A stretch of DNA of 64,000 nt from Candidatus Competibacteraceae bacterium (GCA_016712625.1 JADJQQ010000003.1:141953-205952); one strand, 5' to 3'. Counted from the stretch's first letter, positions 1 through 8,932 are shown. Translations and numbers: made by a program. The notes: generated from the sequence alone by a model not told the origin.

Positions 1-1
1 C

Positions 2-794
2 GTCAGTCGCTTTGTCTACGCGGATAAAGGTCATGTCCCGTCATACCTCATTAAGAACGGCGTCATCTACCGGATCGTCAGCGATCACGTAGGTAGCCCA
101 CGTCTGATCATCAATACCCAGAATGGCAGTGTGGCCCAGCGCATCGATTACGATGTTTGGGGTACCATCACCGCCGACAGCAACCCCGGCTTCCAGCCCT
201 TTGGCTTTGCCGGTGGCCTCTATGACAAAGATACCGGCCTCACCCGCTTCGGTGCGCGGGATTACGACCCGAAAACCGGTCGTTGGACCGCCAAAGACCC
301 CATCCTGTTCGCCGGCGGCGATACCAATCTGTTCGCCTACGTTCAAACGATCCCGTCAATTGGGTTGATTCAAATGGACTAGAAGTAGAGTTCGCAGGTA
401 GTTCAGCAGATGCAATCAAACTTTTAAATAAAGCTTATAATAGGCTTAAGAAGACTCAGAAAGGCGCTGAACTCTGTAAAACTTTGGAAGATTCATCTGA
501 TATTTTTACTATTACTGATCAAGCCCCACCTGGACTTGAAGAATTTTTCGCGGAGATCGGCTGACCTATCATGAGTTCACCAAGACAATCCTTGTAGATC
601 CTACTTATCATCCGCTAACGAATACTACTGACGGACGGCAAGCTGCAACTACTACTGTTACGCTCGGCCATGAAATCGGCCATGCAGCTACAAACATCTA
701 TGATGATGGGCCTGATGGTATGAATAATGTTATTGCCAATGAAAACCCGATTCGCAGTCAATTGGGTTTGCCAGCACGTACAACTTACCCATGA
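2..794 (+). pseudogene. Rhs core end with M91-like metallopeptidase toxin tip (frameshifted)
   Basis: The frame is open from the window edge and ends an Rhs/YD-repeat protein. The core signature is clear: [19 protein letters not shown], then TGRWTAKDP, then NLFAYV. The core continues as [12 protein letters not shown] in another frame, consistent with one A lost near 345. A variable tip follows, with a second frame change near 555, and ends with a zinc-peptidase motif, LGHEIGHA, and a downstream ENPIR. In this family the core is a conserved delivery shell and the tip is the toxin; HEIGH plus ENP resembles M91/NleD-like peptidases. Both breaks lie near short runs and may be sequencing errors. 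The 5' end lies outside the window. Confidence 0.8.
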
Positions 795-830
795 CATGGA
801 CAGCTAAATTAATATTGGCTGGATACTTTT

Positions 831-1247
831 TTGAATGCAAGTATCGCTTTTGCATGTAAAATGGATAATGTATCTCTTGTATATTATCTTCCATTTGATG
901 CGCACACTTATTTTCCTATCTCTAAATCTGGAATTAAAGATAGAGGTAAATTTGTTATAAGAGACGAATACTTTCAAGAAATTCTAAATAAAATGACATT
1001 TAAATTAACAGATAATTTCTATGAAAACATTAGAATGTTAGTATTGTATAAGAGAAAAAATTATTATATTAACCAAACGGGAGCCATCGAATTAAACGGT
1101 AAGTTCATTGGATCCATTGATCAAGAATCTATTAAAAATTTTATTGCTGGATATGGTCTATATACATGGAAGAACTGCCAGCCATTATATAATTTATTAT
1201 CAAAATATAAAAAAATAACCACTTCATCAATTGAAACTGGGTTGTGA
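831..1247 (+). CDS. AT-rich unknown protein, candidate immunity to the first Rhs tip
   Basis: This 138-codon frame starts at a TTG; an ATG lies 10 codons inside. I recognise no family. It is much richer in A+T and lysine/asparagine than the Rhs core, typical of genes that travel with Rhs tips. It lies directly downstream of the metallopeptidase tip and just before a second tip, the usual place for a cognate immunity gene. No signal peptide or membrane segment is obvious. Function is inferred from position only. The T-run just before the TTG could also hide a frameshift and an earlier start. Confidence 0.45.
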   Translation: MNASIAFACKMDNVSLVYYLPFDAHTYFPISKSGIKDRGKFVIRDEYFQEILNKMTFKLTDNFYENIRMLVLYKRKNYYINQTGAIELNGKFIGSIDQESIKNFIAGYGLYTWKNCQPLYNLLSKYKKITTSSIETGL

Positions 1248-1711
1248 TACTTAGGAGTCCGAGGAGATAGGAAGCCTACAACTGTAAGTGACATCTTCGC
1301 CTACGTTAACAACGATCCGGTTAACTGGGTAGATTCGGAAGGTCTCCGTCCTTTAACTAATTCTGAAAAATTCTATCTCCAACCATATATTTTTAAGACA
1401 ACCTTAGACAAGGCAGATATTCACACTGGTGACATGCCTTTTTATGCTCCAGACTGGGCCACGGGTATTACCCGAGATAATGATATCTATTTTCGTGATC
1501 CAAATTTGGTATTCGACACTCCTGAGAGTCTTGGATTGCTAGGCCATGAATTATTGCATGTTGAGCAATATTCTTCTGGAATGACTGATCTTTCATATAT
1601 ATTTAATAGCCTGGAAGGATACAAAAAAATCCTTACGAGATTGAGGCATATAAACTTCAAGAAGAAATAACTAGATCCCTCCGAAAAAGGTATGGCAACT
1701 TTTGCCCATGA
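1248..1711 (+). pseudogene. Orphan Rhs tip with HELLH peptidase-like domain
   Basis: An open frame without its own start holds a decayed end of an Rhs core, including [19 protein letters not shown], so this is a displaced C-terminal module. A new tip follows with GHELLHVEQY, like the zinc-binding helix of DUF4157-type peptidase domains. An A7 run near 1622 shifts the frame; across it the protein continues as NPYEIEAYKLQEEI, a typical ending for that domain. The final TGA overlaps the ATG of the next gene. It could be silent stock recruited by recombination with the core above; expression alone is unlikely for lack of a start. Confidence 0.7.
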
Positions 1712-2136
1712 AAATAATTTATTTGCTAACGATCTCTATTATTTTCGGGTGTGCATCTAACGTTGAAGATATAGAAAATAGTAGATTAGGCAAAGATTTT
1801 TATCGTAAAAACATAGCTATATCTGATCAAATGAAGGAGATCAAGAGTTTTAGTATTAATGAACAATATGAAATTTTTGAGTTTGGAAACAGAGTGATAT
1901 ATCCTCCAGCAAGTTATTTAGCACTTTCACTTGCAGAACAAGGAGAAATAATTATTCCATTCCTTAGAGATAAGCTAGAAAATACCAATGATGAATTGAC
2001 TATTCGAGATATCATATTGATATTTTCTGAAATGGTGGAATTAAAAAATTATGAATTTTCAAAAGACTTGAGACTTAGAAAATTAATAAGGCAGAAGGTT
2101 GATAATATGAAAGGGATTTGGTACCTAGCAGTCTGA
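1708..2136 (+). CDS. Small lipoprotein, candidate immunity to the second tip
   Basis: The protein has 142 residues. A hydrophobic N-terminus ending in IIFGCAS gives a lipobox-like cysteine, so it is probably a periplasmic lipoprotein. I chose ATG 1708 over an in-frame TTG at 1702 because ATG overlaps the toxin stop (ATGA), indicating translational coupling. The rest is helical and charged, with no family I recognise. Coupling to a metallopeptidase tip makes an immunity role likely, and a periplasmic immunity protein would suggest the toxin acts in or passes through the periplasm. This is inferred from context. Confidence 0.5.
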   Translation: MKIIYLLTISIIFGCASNVEDIENSRLGKDFYRKNIAISDQMKEIKSFSINEQYEIFEFGNRVIYPPASYLALSLAEQGEIIIPFLRDKLENTNDELTIRDIILIFSEMVELKNYEFSKDLRLRKLIRQKVDNMKGIWYLAV

Positions 2137-2189
2137 GAGAAGTATTCGGGAATGTAGATAGGGTAGTCTAGATAACCGCCGTTACCAGA

Positions 2190-3479
2190 TCATAAGCGGA
2201 TTGCATATAGAACTTCACTAAATGAATTCTGAACTATCTTCCATCTCCCATTTCCTTCGCTCCAAACTACTGAATTATTTTCATTGTCTTGGTAGATAGC
2301 TCGAACTGAAAGCTGCTTATTGACAGTTTTCCCGTGATCTATAAATACAAGATTAACCATAACATGGGATACTGCTGCGGCTTGATCTTCGACAGAAATT
2401 ATTTCAAAAGAAGATGGAACATTTCTACCAAAATCTTCTTTTGCCATCCCTGCTTTTTTACCTTTTGTTGTATCCGTGAAGGACAAGATAGCTTCAGCCA
2501 AAAGGCCATAACGTCGATTACACCAGTTTTCAATAAATTCAGAAACAGCGCATTCTGGCGTACCATTTGGTAACTCCGAAGAACTACCGAAGTGAGGCAA
2601 ATGGCCTAACTCGTTTTCTTTACGTGGACTCCACTTTTCGAGAAGTTTATTCTTACGATTGTTCTCGGCGATTTGAGAGACGAGTTCAGTCCAGATAATC
2701 TTCACTTTAGGTTTTTGTGATTTTTTACCATCTGAGATAGCAACAGCCCAATCACGAGCTGCAAATAGTGCTGCCCAGCATTTTGCGGCTGCTATTCTGT
2801 TGTCAAATGCAAGCTCTCTTCCATGTAATATTCCATTTCGATACGGAATTGTTATTGCTTCTTCGTTTGTTTTGTTTCTACCTTTAGTCATCTATGATGC
2901 TATAGATTGAAGACCAGTTTCGTGAGCAGCTATGGAATCCCAAGCGGTCATGTCTACTGATTCTGCAAAAAAACCAACATGCCTTGAAACATCATTAACT
3001 ACGCCATCAAGAATACTAAGAAGTAAAGGTATGCAAGCGTGATAACGCTCAGCGAGATAATCGTCTTTTGCGAGACTAACAAGCCTAATACGACGCCTAA
3101 ACTCACTATTTCCATTGAACTGCTTAATTCTAAATCTTAAGGTCTCTTCGTCGTAAGTTTCAGCTAAATATAACTCTGCTTTCTCTATTCCTGAAGCTTC
3201 ATAATGATTTATTGCCTCCCTTATAACCTCTAGATTCATTGATTCATATGCAATCCAACCATATGGGGAGAATATCTCGTTGAATCGATCTGGCATCTGT
3301 AAAATTTCAGCCTGCTTCTTTATCTCCGATAATTTTGCAAAGGCATCGCCAAGGTTTGGAAATAATTTGCGTGCAAAAGGTAGCTCTCTATAAATAGATT
3401 CAAGACTCCCAAATACCTGTAATTGTTCTATCCATTCAGCACAGGACAAATTGTCAATAATACGATTCGATTTGCTCAT
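2190..3479 (-). pseudogene. HEPN-motif protein split by an in-frame TAG
   Basis: Two frames of 195 and 233 codons abut exactly: TAG at 2894-2892 is followed at once by ATG in the same frame, so this is one reading frame of about 429 codons with one amber codon. Part two has IPYRNGILHGREL, which contains the R-N-x-x-x-H signature of HEPN ribonuclease-like domains. HEPN proteins are often RNA-cutting effectors in defence and toxin systems. The gene starts 15 bases after the 48-codon gene, with a GGTGATG ribosome site. The TAG may be a mutation, a base-call error or readthrough; a start at the internal ATG would make only the HEPN half. Confidence 0.6.
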
Positions 3480-3494
3480 GCGTTAAACATCACC

Positions 3495-3641
3495 TCACTT
3501 CTTGCCGCGACTGGGCCGCTGAGTCAGGGCCGATCCGGCTGCGCTCTTCGCATCCTTGCTTGCCTTCGGATTGCTCAAAACTCTACCCGCTGCGGAAGCT
3601 GCTTTCTTACTCGTCACTTCGCTGTTGCTTTTCTTTGCCAT
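3495..3641 (-). CDS. 48-residue Lys/Ser/Ala-rich protein, copy 1
   Basis: ATG 3641 is preceded by a strong GAGGTG ribosome site six bases away. The protein begins MAKKSNSEVTSKKAASAAG and is basic and low in hydrophobic residues. The second copy at 50607-50753 differs by one visible residue near the end (PSRGKK versus PNRGKK), so the reading frame is under selection. In both places it is the first gene of an operon whose second gene differs completely. Function unknown; a small regulator, antitoxin or cargo-linked accessory are possibilities. It diverges from the XRE-ImmA gene across about 200 bases of AT-rich promoter DNA. Confidence 0.75.
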   Translation of the reverse strand: MAKKSNSEVTSKKAASAAGRVLSNPKASKDAKSAAGSALTQRPSRGKK

Positions 3642-3838
3642 AAAATCACCTCATCTATTTGAAACATATATAAATTTTAAATTTGCGATCATTTTAGCAA
3701 GCTTATTCTATAGTGTGATTATAGAACATGCAAGTATTGTTTTGCCTTTTTTGTTCTTTAGTGCCAATATAGGATCTAAAGAACAAACTCAGGGAGCGAA
3801 GTCATCGCAACCAAAACCCAAGCGGGAGAGCAAAACCA
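3642..3838. promoter_or_regulatory. Divergent promoter with 12-bp-arm operator palindrome
   Basis: This AT-rich gap lies between the 48-codon gene (left) and XRE-ImmA (right). It holds an inverted repeat with arms TTTGTTCTTTAG (3750-3761) and CTAAAGAACAAA (3776-3787) around a 14-bp spacer. The second module keeps ten bases of each arm (50862-50871 and 50890-50899) although the spacer has changed. That is what a repressor site for the adjacent XRE protein should look like. Confidence 0.6.
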
Positions 3839-5075
3839 TGTCCTTCAACCCAAACACCTCGGAAGGAGGCTGCGCGAAGCAAGGAAAACTGCGGATTGAG
3901 CCAACAAGTTGCGGCTGATTCCATCGGCATACCGCGAACGGCGGTCACGCAACTTGAGGCGGGCAACCGTGCCGTTTCAACCCTGGAACTGGCCCAACTT
4001 GCGGAGTTGTACAAACAGCCTGTAGCCGATTTCTTTAGCGAACAACCTCTTCGTGAGGATGATCTACTGGTCGCGCTGCATCGGTTGGCTCCGGGCCTCG
4101 ATACCCGTTCGGATATCAAAGAGCAGGTAGAGCGCTGCCTGAGCCTCTGTCGGGAAGGTTGCTCGCTGGAAAATTATTGGGCCGATCCCCGCGAAGTGGC
4201 CCGCCAGCCTATAACTTGCCCGCGCCACGAACGGCCAGTGAAGCCGTTCGGCAAGGTGAGCAAGTGGCTCTCCAAGAGCGGAAGCGGCTTGGTTTGGGTC
4301 AGACGCCCATTGCCAACATGGGAGAATTGATCTCGGATCAAGGGATCTGGTCCTCTGGTGTCAACTTGCCTGATGAAATGTCCGGCCTGTTTCTACGCCA
4401 TACCTCCATCGGCATGGCGATCCTCGTCAATTTTGACCATGTTCAGGGGCGCAAACGCTTTTCCTACGCGCATGAGTACGCCCATGCCCTACTCGACCGG
4501 GATCGCACGGCCACGGTCTCAACTCGCGATAATGCTTCCGAACTGATTGAGAAGCGAAGCAAACGCTTTGCCGCCGCGTTGCTGATGCCCGGTGAAGGGG
4601 TAACGGAGTTCCTCCGCTCTCTCGATAAAGGATTGCCTAGCCGATATGAACAAACGATTTTCGACGTAGCGACTGAAGGGCGGATTGATACCCAAACTCG
4701 GCCTGTTCCTGGGTCTCAGGCCATTACTCATCAGGATGCGGCAATGCTTGCTCATCACTTCGGGGTGAGCTACCAGCGCTACTTACCGGCTAAAGAGCCT
4801 GAACCTAGTTTCACAACCAGAATGTGCCAAACTGCTAGAGCGAGAATCGGAAGGGAAAGGATTTCTCGACTTCCTAAAAATGTTGGATGATCTCGATAAG
4901 CCAGAAAGCAGAGAACGGCAAGATCGCGAATTGAAGAGTCAAATAGTTCACCTTGCCATTGAAGCTTATCGCCGGGAAGAGATTTCTCGGGGCAAGCTTC
5001 TTGATCTCAGCAAGAAGCTGGAATTACCTGGACGCAAGCTGATTGAGCTTGCTGGAAGCCGTCAAGGAAGATTAG
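3839..5075 (+). pseudogene. XRE-ImmA/IrrE regulator, copy 1 (multiple indels)
   Basis: This is the same gene as 50951-52192 but broken by at least five short indels, for example after MSFNPNT, near 3880, near 4171, near 4560 and near 4775. Fragments still show the HTH (SQQVAADSIGIPRTAVTQLE) and the peptidase motif HEYAH. The family couples DNA binding to a zinc-peptidase domain; known relatives cleave repressors to induce mobile elements. Several indels fall outside long homopolymers, so decay is more likely than sequencing error. The downstream PIN gene is deleted too, supporting loss of function of this module. Confidence 0.8.
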
Positions 5076-5172
5076 TTACTGGAGTGCTACTGGACTCATT
5101 ACTGTGAATGAAGCAGACGCTATTAAAGATAAATGGGCTTAAACGCATAAATTTAAGCTCAAGATTCATTCC
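5076..5172 (+). pseudogene. PIN toxin remnant
   Basis: Compared with the intact gene at 52201-52719, only the first few bases and the last third of the tail remain (LITVNEADAIKD-like), followed by an early stop. The internal part with the catalytic acidic residues is gone. The remaining tail differs from the intact copy by substitutions, showing that it has diverged. Confidence 0.65.
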
Positions 5173-5219
5173 TTTAGTTACTTGCTCTAACTGCTTTCGC
5201 TATATTGCTATCCTCATCT

Positions 5220-5290
5220 TCCTAGTCGAGCGTCCGGTCCCTGGACAGGCTGTTCCCTGTGGCCTGTCCGGCATCACTGCCGGGGATAAA
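5220..5290. repeat. Three consecutive hairpins
   Basis: Hairpins GTCC/GGAC (5232-5246), GGACAGGC/GCCTGTCC (5243-5269) and CCGGCA/TGCCGG (5268-5283) sit side by side and share arm bases, so only some can form together. The middle loop contains GTTCCCTG, also found in the loop of the ArdC terminator hairpins at 7149 and 56634. The rest of 5173-5446 shows only the short palindrome at 5402. Confidence 0.6.
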
Positions 5291-5401
5291 TCGCTGTTCG
5301 TTAATGATTGGCCTCGCACTGTGGTATTGAGTCACCGGATGTGAACAACGATGGCGTACTCTGTGAAGTATTATATCGCTAGTTCGATGACTAGAAACTT
5401 C

Positions 5402-5418
5402 TGGACAATTTGTCCAGT
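5402..5418. terminator. Short palindrome downstream of the HEPN gene
   Basis: CTGGACA-ATT-TGTCCAG is a perfect 7-bp-arm hairpin 30 bases past the HEPN stop. It has no U-tract, so a role in termination is only suggested by position. Confidence 0.3.
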
Positions 5419-5446
5419 GCTCAATTCTCAGGCTGAACGCCTAAAA

Positions 5447-6082
5447 TTAGCCGCCAACGGGGAAGGTCGGCTGCATTTTTGTTAGCTGATTCTCAGTACG
5501 GAGCACGATCATAGACTTCTGACCCAGCTCTTTCAATTTGGTTGAAAGAGCTGCATACCTTCCTTGTTTTTTAAGCCATGAGCCTGCGGAACCAACACGT
5601 TTTTGTTTAATAGAAGTCAACGCAGCGCGTTTAGATTGATTACTTTCATGCGTTGCAAAGTTTCGTAGTGCTGTTAGTTTCTCAAGAGTATCTTTGTACT
5701 TCGAATCTTTGATGATGTCGACCAGATAATGGTCATCGGGAACATATCTTTTGATGGTCTTAATTAGCCCATCTCGACCTTTGAAGTCAAAATATCCGCC
5801 GCCAAGAACCAAGTATTCGCAGACTTCATCAGTAAGATGTTTCGGAAAACTCACGCCTGTTGATTCAGATATAGTTGTTGAATTATTGTTGATTGCCCCA
5901 ACTATCGCTGAGAGCATCATTTGCTCGAATTCTCTGTACAGTCGAATAATGGCATATTCGTGACACCATGTTTGGTGCATATCGGTAAGTCCAGTTATTG
6001 AGGTATTGACGAAATTCTCTAGCGCTGCGGCCTCGTCAAGGAACTCCTTAGCTGACTTTTTTATACTCTTTTTCCGTGCCAC
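5447..6082 (-). CDS. HEPN-domain protein, putative RNase effector
   Basis: The protein has 211 residues and is mostly helical. LTALRNFATHESN carries R140-N141-x-x-x-H145, the HEPN active-site signature. The N-terminus is basic (KKSIKKSAK), and conserved-looking helices (TWCHEYAIIRLYREFEQ) precede the motif, as in RiboL-PSP/MAE-type HEPN proteins. HEPN toxins cut RNA as dimers in abortive-infection and toxin systems. It follows the protease gene by 56 bases in the same direction, so the two probably form an operon. Proteolytic activation of, or by, the HEPN partner is a plausible mode of action but not shown. No antitoxin-like gene is adjacent. Confidence 0.7.
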   Translation of the reverse strand: MARKKSIKKSAKEFLDEAAALENFVNTSITGLTDMHQTWCHEYAIIRLYREFEQMMLSAIVGAINNNSTTISESTGVSFPKHLTDEVCEYLVLGGGYFDFKGRDGLIKTIKRYVPDDHYLVDIIKDSKYKDTLEKLTALRNFATHESNQSKRAALTSIKQKRVGSAGSWLKKQGRYAALSTKLKELGQKSMIVLRTENQLTKMQPTFPVGG

Positions 6083-6138
6083 TAATATCTCCTTAAGCAG
6101 CTAATACTTGCCATCAGCCGTACGCGGTATGTAGCCTG

Positions 6139-6870
6139 TTATCTGATATTCCCAACCAAGATGTCTATTGGTGTCTTATATGCCTGAATTGATATACCCC
6201 AGATCTCGTTGGTTCTTGCACAGCCTTTACATACGAGTCCAACGAGTGATCCTGTATCGCTCAGAATTGGCGCACCACTACAGCCCTGAAAGTGCTCGTG
6301 GCCCGGATGAGGAAACGGCAAGGAAAATACATGATAGTCGCCTTCTGTACGCAGAAATGACAAACCGGAGTAAATACGCAACTCGCCGCCAAAGTAGACC
6401 TGACCAAAGTGGTTCTCATAAGGGGGCATTACCATCCCACAGAATCCAAATTTGTTATTAGATTGTGGTATATCTTCTAGATTAGGCGTATGTATCGTGA
6501 TTGGGATTTCTGATTTCACAACGTTTGCTGGCACTTCGATCTCCTGCCTATAGGCACACACGCTAGATGGCACTTTAACGTATGAAAAATCAACATTCTT
6601 AAACATGGGCTTAGACAATGTGCCTTTTGCTAGGAAGTGCATTGCTCCTAATTGATACGTCTCTGTAGTACGTTTGCTTGGCACATATCTGAGTTGAATT
6701 GCCCAATTCTCCTGGTCTCCTGTAACATGAGATACCGTGAGAAGCACTCTCTCGCCGAAGTAATCAATTAGGCAGCCAGAGGCAATGCCTGTGGGAAGTA
6801 GTTGGCCATTTAACCGAACGAGTGGAACACTGGAAAACATGAGACATTGCTGAAACTCTATATCGTTCAT
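6139..6870 (-). CDS. Trypsin-like serine protease paired with HEPN gene
   Basis: The protein has 243 residues and a complete chymotrypsin-fold triad: H48 in LLTVSHVTG, D94 in NVDFSYVKV and S198 in GCSGAPILS. There is no signal peptide, so the enzyme should be cytoplasmic, unlike DegP-type proteases; no PDZ domain is visible. Cytoplasmic trypsin-like proteases next to toxin-like partners are known from predicted conflict systems. The gene is first of a two-gene operon with the HEPN protein and sits in a slot that holds other cargo in the second arm. On its coding strand TATAAT at 6904-6899 is a possible -10 box. Confidence 0.75.
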   Translation of the reverse strand: MNDIEFQQCLMFSSVPLVRLNGQLLPTGIASGCLIDYFGERVLLTVSHVTGDQENWAIQLRYVPSKRTTETYQLGAMHFLAKGTLSKPMFKNVDFSYVKVPSSVCAYRQEIEVPANVVKSEIPITIHTPNLEDIPQSNNKFGFCGMVMPPYENHFGQVYFGGELRIYSGLSFLRTEGDYHVFSLPFPHPGHEHFQGCSGAPILSDTGSLVGLVCKGCARTNEIWGISIQAYKTPIDILVGNIR

Positions 6871-7148
6871 TAACTCTACTCTCTAGAACACATAACTAAT
6901 TATATAATCTACGCATAACTCCCCGATAGTTAGTTACACAGAAATACTCTAACCAGCAAGAACAAACGTATAGAAGGCGGGCGGGGGAGCAGGCAATCTA
7001 TCGTTCGCCAGCACCGATGGTAATCGGGCAAGGGAAAAGGCCCTTTTTATCTCCTCGCGTTTTCCAGCCTGCCGCCTGCAAGCCGATTGATTTGCTAATA
7101 TTCCATAACCCTGCGCGGCCACCCTGCTACCTTGCTCAACCTCTGTTC

Positions 7149-7179
7149 GCCAGTGAGCCCGTTCCCTGGTCTCACTGGC
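7149..7179 (-). terminator. Hairpin after ArdC, copy 1
   Basis: GCCAGTGAG (7149-7157) pairs with CTCACTGGC (7171-7179) across a 13-base loop containing GTTCCCTG. It lies 11 bases past the ArdC stop and is identical in the second copy. Confidence 0.55.
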
Positions 7180-7189
7180 TAAACCTCTT

Positions 7190-7904
7190 TCAAGCCGCTA
7201 ACCGCTCGGCTTCCGGCTCCTCCACCTTCGGCCCTTCCACCAAAGCGTAGAGATACTCAAACGCCTTCTGCGCCTGGCTTGCCGCTTTGACCAGCGCGCG
7301 GAAATCCTGCTGGAGCACTTTGAGCCAATTGCCAATGTAATTGGCGTGTTGCAGTTCACCTCGCAAGCCAAGGCGGGCACACAGAAAGGCCGAACCCATT
7401 TCAGCCACCAGATTCGACAATTCGCGCTCCGCTCTTCTTGAGCAGATCGTCGGCCACGACAATCGGCAGAAATACCTCACCTTCCTTCGGCTGCTGCGGG
7501 CGCAAGTGATCCAGGCCGGCAATCTGATCCAGGTTGAAGACCACAAACGACTTCAACATGGGAATTGTTCGAGACCGTTTGCCGTTCTCCTCGGTCTCAT
7601 CGTCCACCACCAGGGGTTTGTAGATGATCCCGTGAGTGGCCTTTTCGTCCTTCCTCACGAAGCCGCCTAGCTCCTTGGCCTGCTCAAATCCTAGCCAAAA
7701 GTTGGTGGCGTAACCGTTGCGGGCGGCGGCTTCCCACAAAATGGGAATGTTGATGCCGTGGTAGTCGTCTCCGGTCTTTAGGTTGCGCGGGATAGAGAAT
7801 TCCCCGCCACTTCGATCCCATGCGCATTCCCATGGTTTTACCCCGGCTTTGAGTTGCTCAATAATCTGGGTCGTAACACTGGCGATAATCGCTTGGTTGT
7901 TCAT
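7190..7904 (-). pseudogene. ardC: ArdC-like antirestriction protein, copy 1, catalytic region deleted
   Basis: The start is ATG 7904 (MNNQAIIASVTTQIIEQL), preceded by GGAGGTCTGTG. The N-terminal ssDNA-binding domain is complete, with GVKPWECAWDR and YHGINIPILWEAA. After RIVES the sequence jumps to a later part of the protein (LVAEMGSAFLCARLG). About 200 bp present in the second copy are missing, including the zinc-peptidase motif HELTHWTGHEHRLD. The remaining C-terminus ends EAERLAA. ArdC-type proteins protect incoming plasmid DNA from restriction. The N-domain may still bind ssDNA, but peptidase activity is lost. Confidence 0.8.
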
Positions 7905-8078
7905 CACAGACCTCCAAAGCAGGAGGCCCAAACCAAGGGAAGCGGGCATAAGTGGCCCGTCCCTGCGGTCGGGCCACGTATTGAGAGAAAACCTTGAACA
8001 AAGCAGTAGCATGGTGCTGCCGCCTTCACCTCGGGGGTCAAGGCGGGAGCCTCCATCACGTACTACCCTTAATGGAAA

Positions 8079-8769
8079 TTGCGAGAGGAAGTGTTATCGG
8101 ACTCGCAACTATGGGAAAGAACAGCGGTGCAACTGACAGATCGAGATCGGGAAATTCTAATTGCGCTCACGCATAAGGTACGGCTGCTCTCGCTTGAACA
8201 AATCGCGCGTACCTGGTGGACAGATTCCCCGTCCGGTATCGCCACTGCACGAAAGCGGCTTGCAGTGCTCGCCGATCCGGCAAGTAACTCCTATGTTATG
8301 CAGAGAATGAAGCTAAATGCGCACCCTGAAATTGCGCTTGATGGCCCTATTTTTCATGGCAACCGGGAGAATCAACTCCGCACTTCGGGGCGCTTTCCTA
8401 CCGCTTAAAAAAGCGCTGGGATCAAGCTCCAAAACCGACTACGGTTTATATTGCTACGAAAAAGCCGCGCGCTATTTTGGCGGATATGGGGGAAAGTTGA
8501 GGCGTCCGCTGCAAGCCACACACGATCTTCATGTGGCGCAAATTTACTTGCGCTTTCTTAAAACCGATCCGGTGCGGGCGGCTCTTTGGGTCTCGGAAGA
8601 TCGCTTCGCGCCGGAACGCCGACGCGAGAAGTTGCCGGATGCGGTGATACAGGATGCTGCGGGGACTATTGCGCTCGTGATTGAATTCGGCGGGGCGTAT
8701 GACGCAAAGCATGTGGAGCGGGTACACCTAGATTGTGTCACCCGCTCTCTGCCGTATGAGCTGTGGTAA
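8079..8769 (+). pseudogene. Replication-relaxation-like protein, copy 1, frameshifted
   Basis: A winged-helix N-terminus (QLTDRDREILIALTHKVRLL, then EQIARTWW) resembles the replication-relaxation family, which regulates plasmid replication or transfer. At the T5 run near 8350 the frame breaks: adding one T gives PIFSWQPGES and then FGALSYRLKKRW. A second break lies at the A5 run near 8460, after which KAARYFGGYG to TRSLPYELW is open. Both breaks occur unchanged in the second copy, so they predate the duplication or are systematic. The start is probably TTG 8079. The gene is divergent from ArdC. Confidence 0.65.
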
Positions 8770-8773
8770 GGGC

Positions 8774-8932
8774 TTACTTGCCTAATATCCCCTTCTCTAT
8801 CCAAATCTCGGCATACAGGTTGAATTCTTCCAAGCGTTTCTCCATTTCAACCCAGTCCGCTTCGGTCGTTGGAGATTTCCACTTCGGTCGATCATTATCT
8901 TGAAGATTAGCGTGAGCCACAAATCTTTTCAC
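8774..8932 (-). CDS. 52-residue protein coupled to the coiled-coil gene
   Basis: GTG 8932 overlaps the stop of the upstream secreted coiled-coil gene (ATGTGA), suggesting coupled translation. The frame encodes 52 residues, acidic and helical, with a DRPKWKSPTTEADWVEMEKR stretch, ending LYAEIWIEKGILGK. The second copy keeps the sequence from 58458, though its start is shifted by an indel. Not recognised; conservation of the frame supports a real gene. Confidence 0.5.
   Translation of the reverse strand: MKRFVAHANLQDNDRPKWKSPTTEADWVEMEKRLEEFNLYAEIWIEKGILGK

Larger units (their letters stand above)
3480..5172. repeat. Module repeat A, copy 1 (48-codon gene, operator, XRE-ImmA, PIN)
   Basis: This segment matches 50592-52719 in the same orientation. 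It begins at the start codon of the cargo gene and ends inside the PIN gene tail. Copy 1 is degraded: several one-base indels in XRE-ImmA and a large internal deletion of PIN. Scattered substitutions as well as indels separate the copies, so they are diverged paralogues. Confidence 0.85.
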
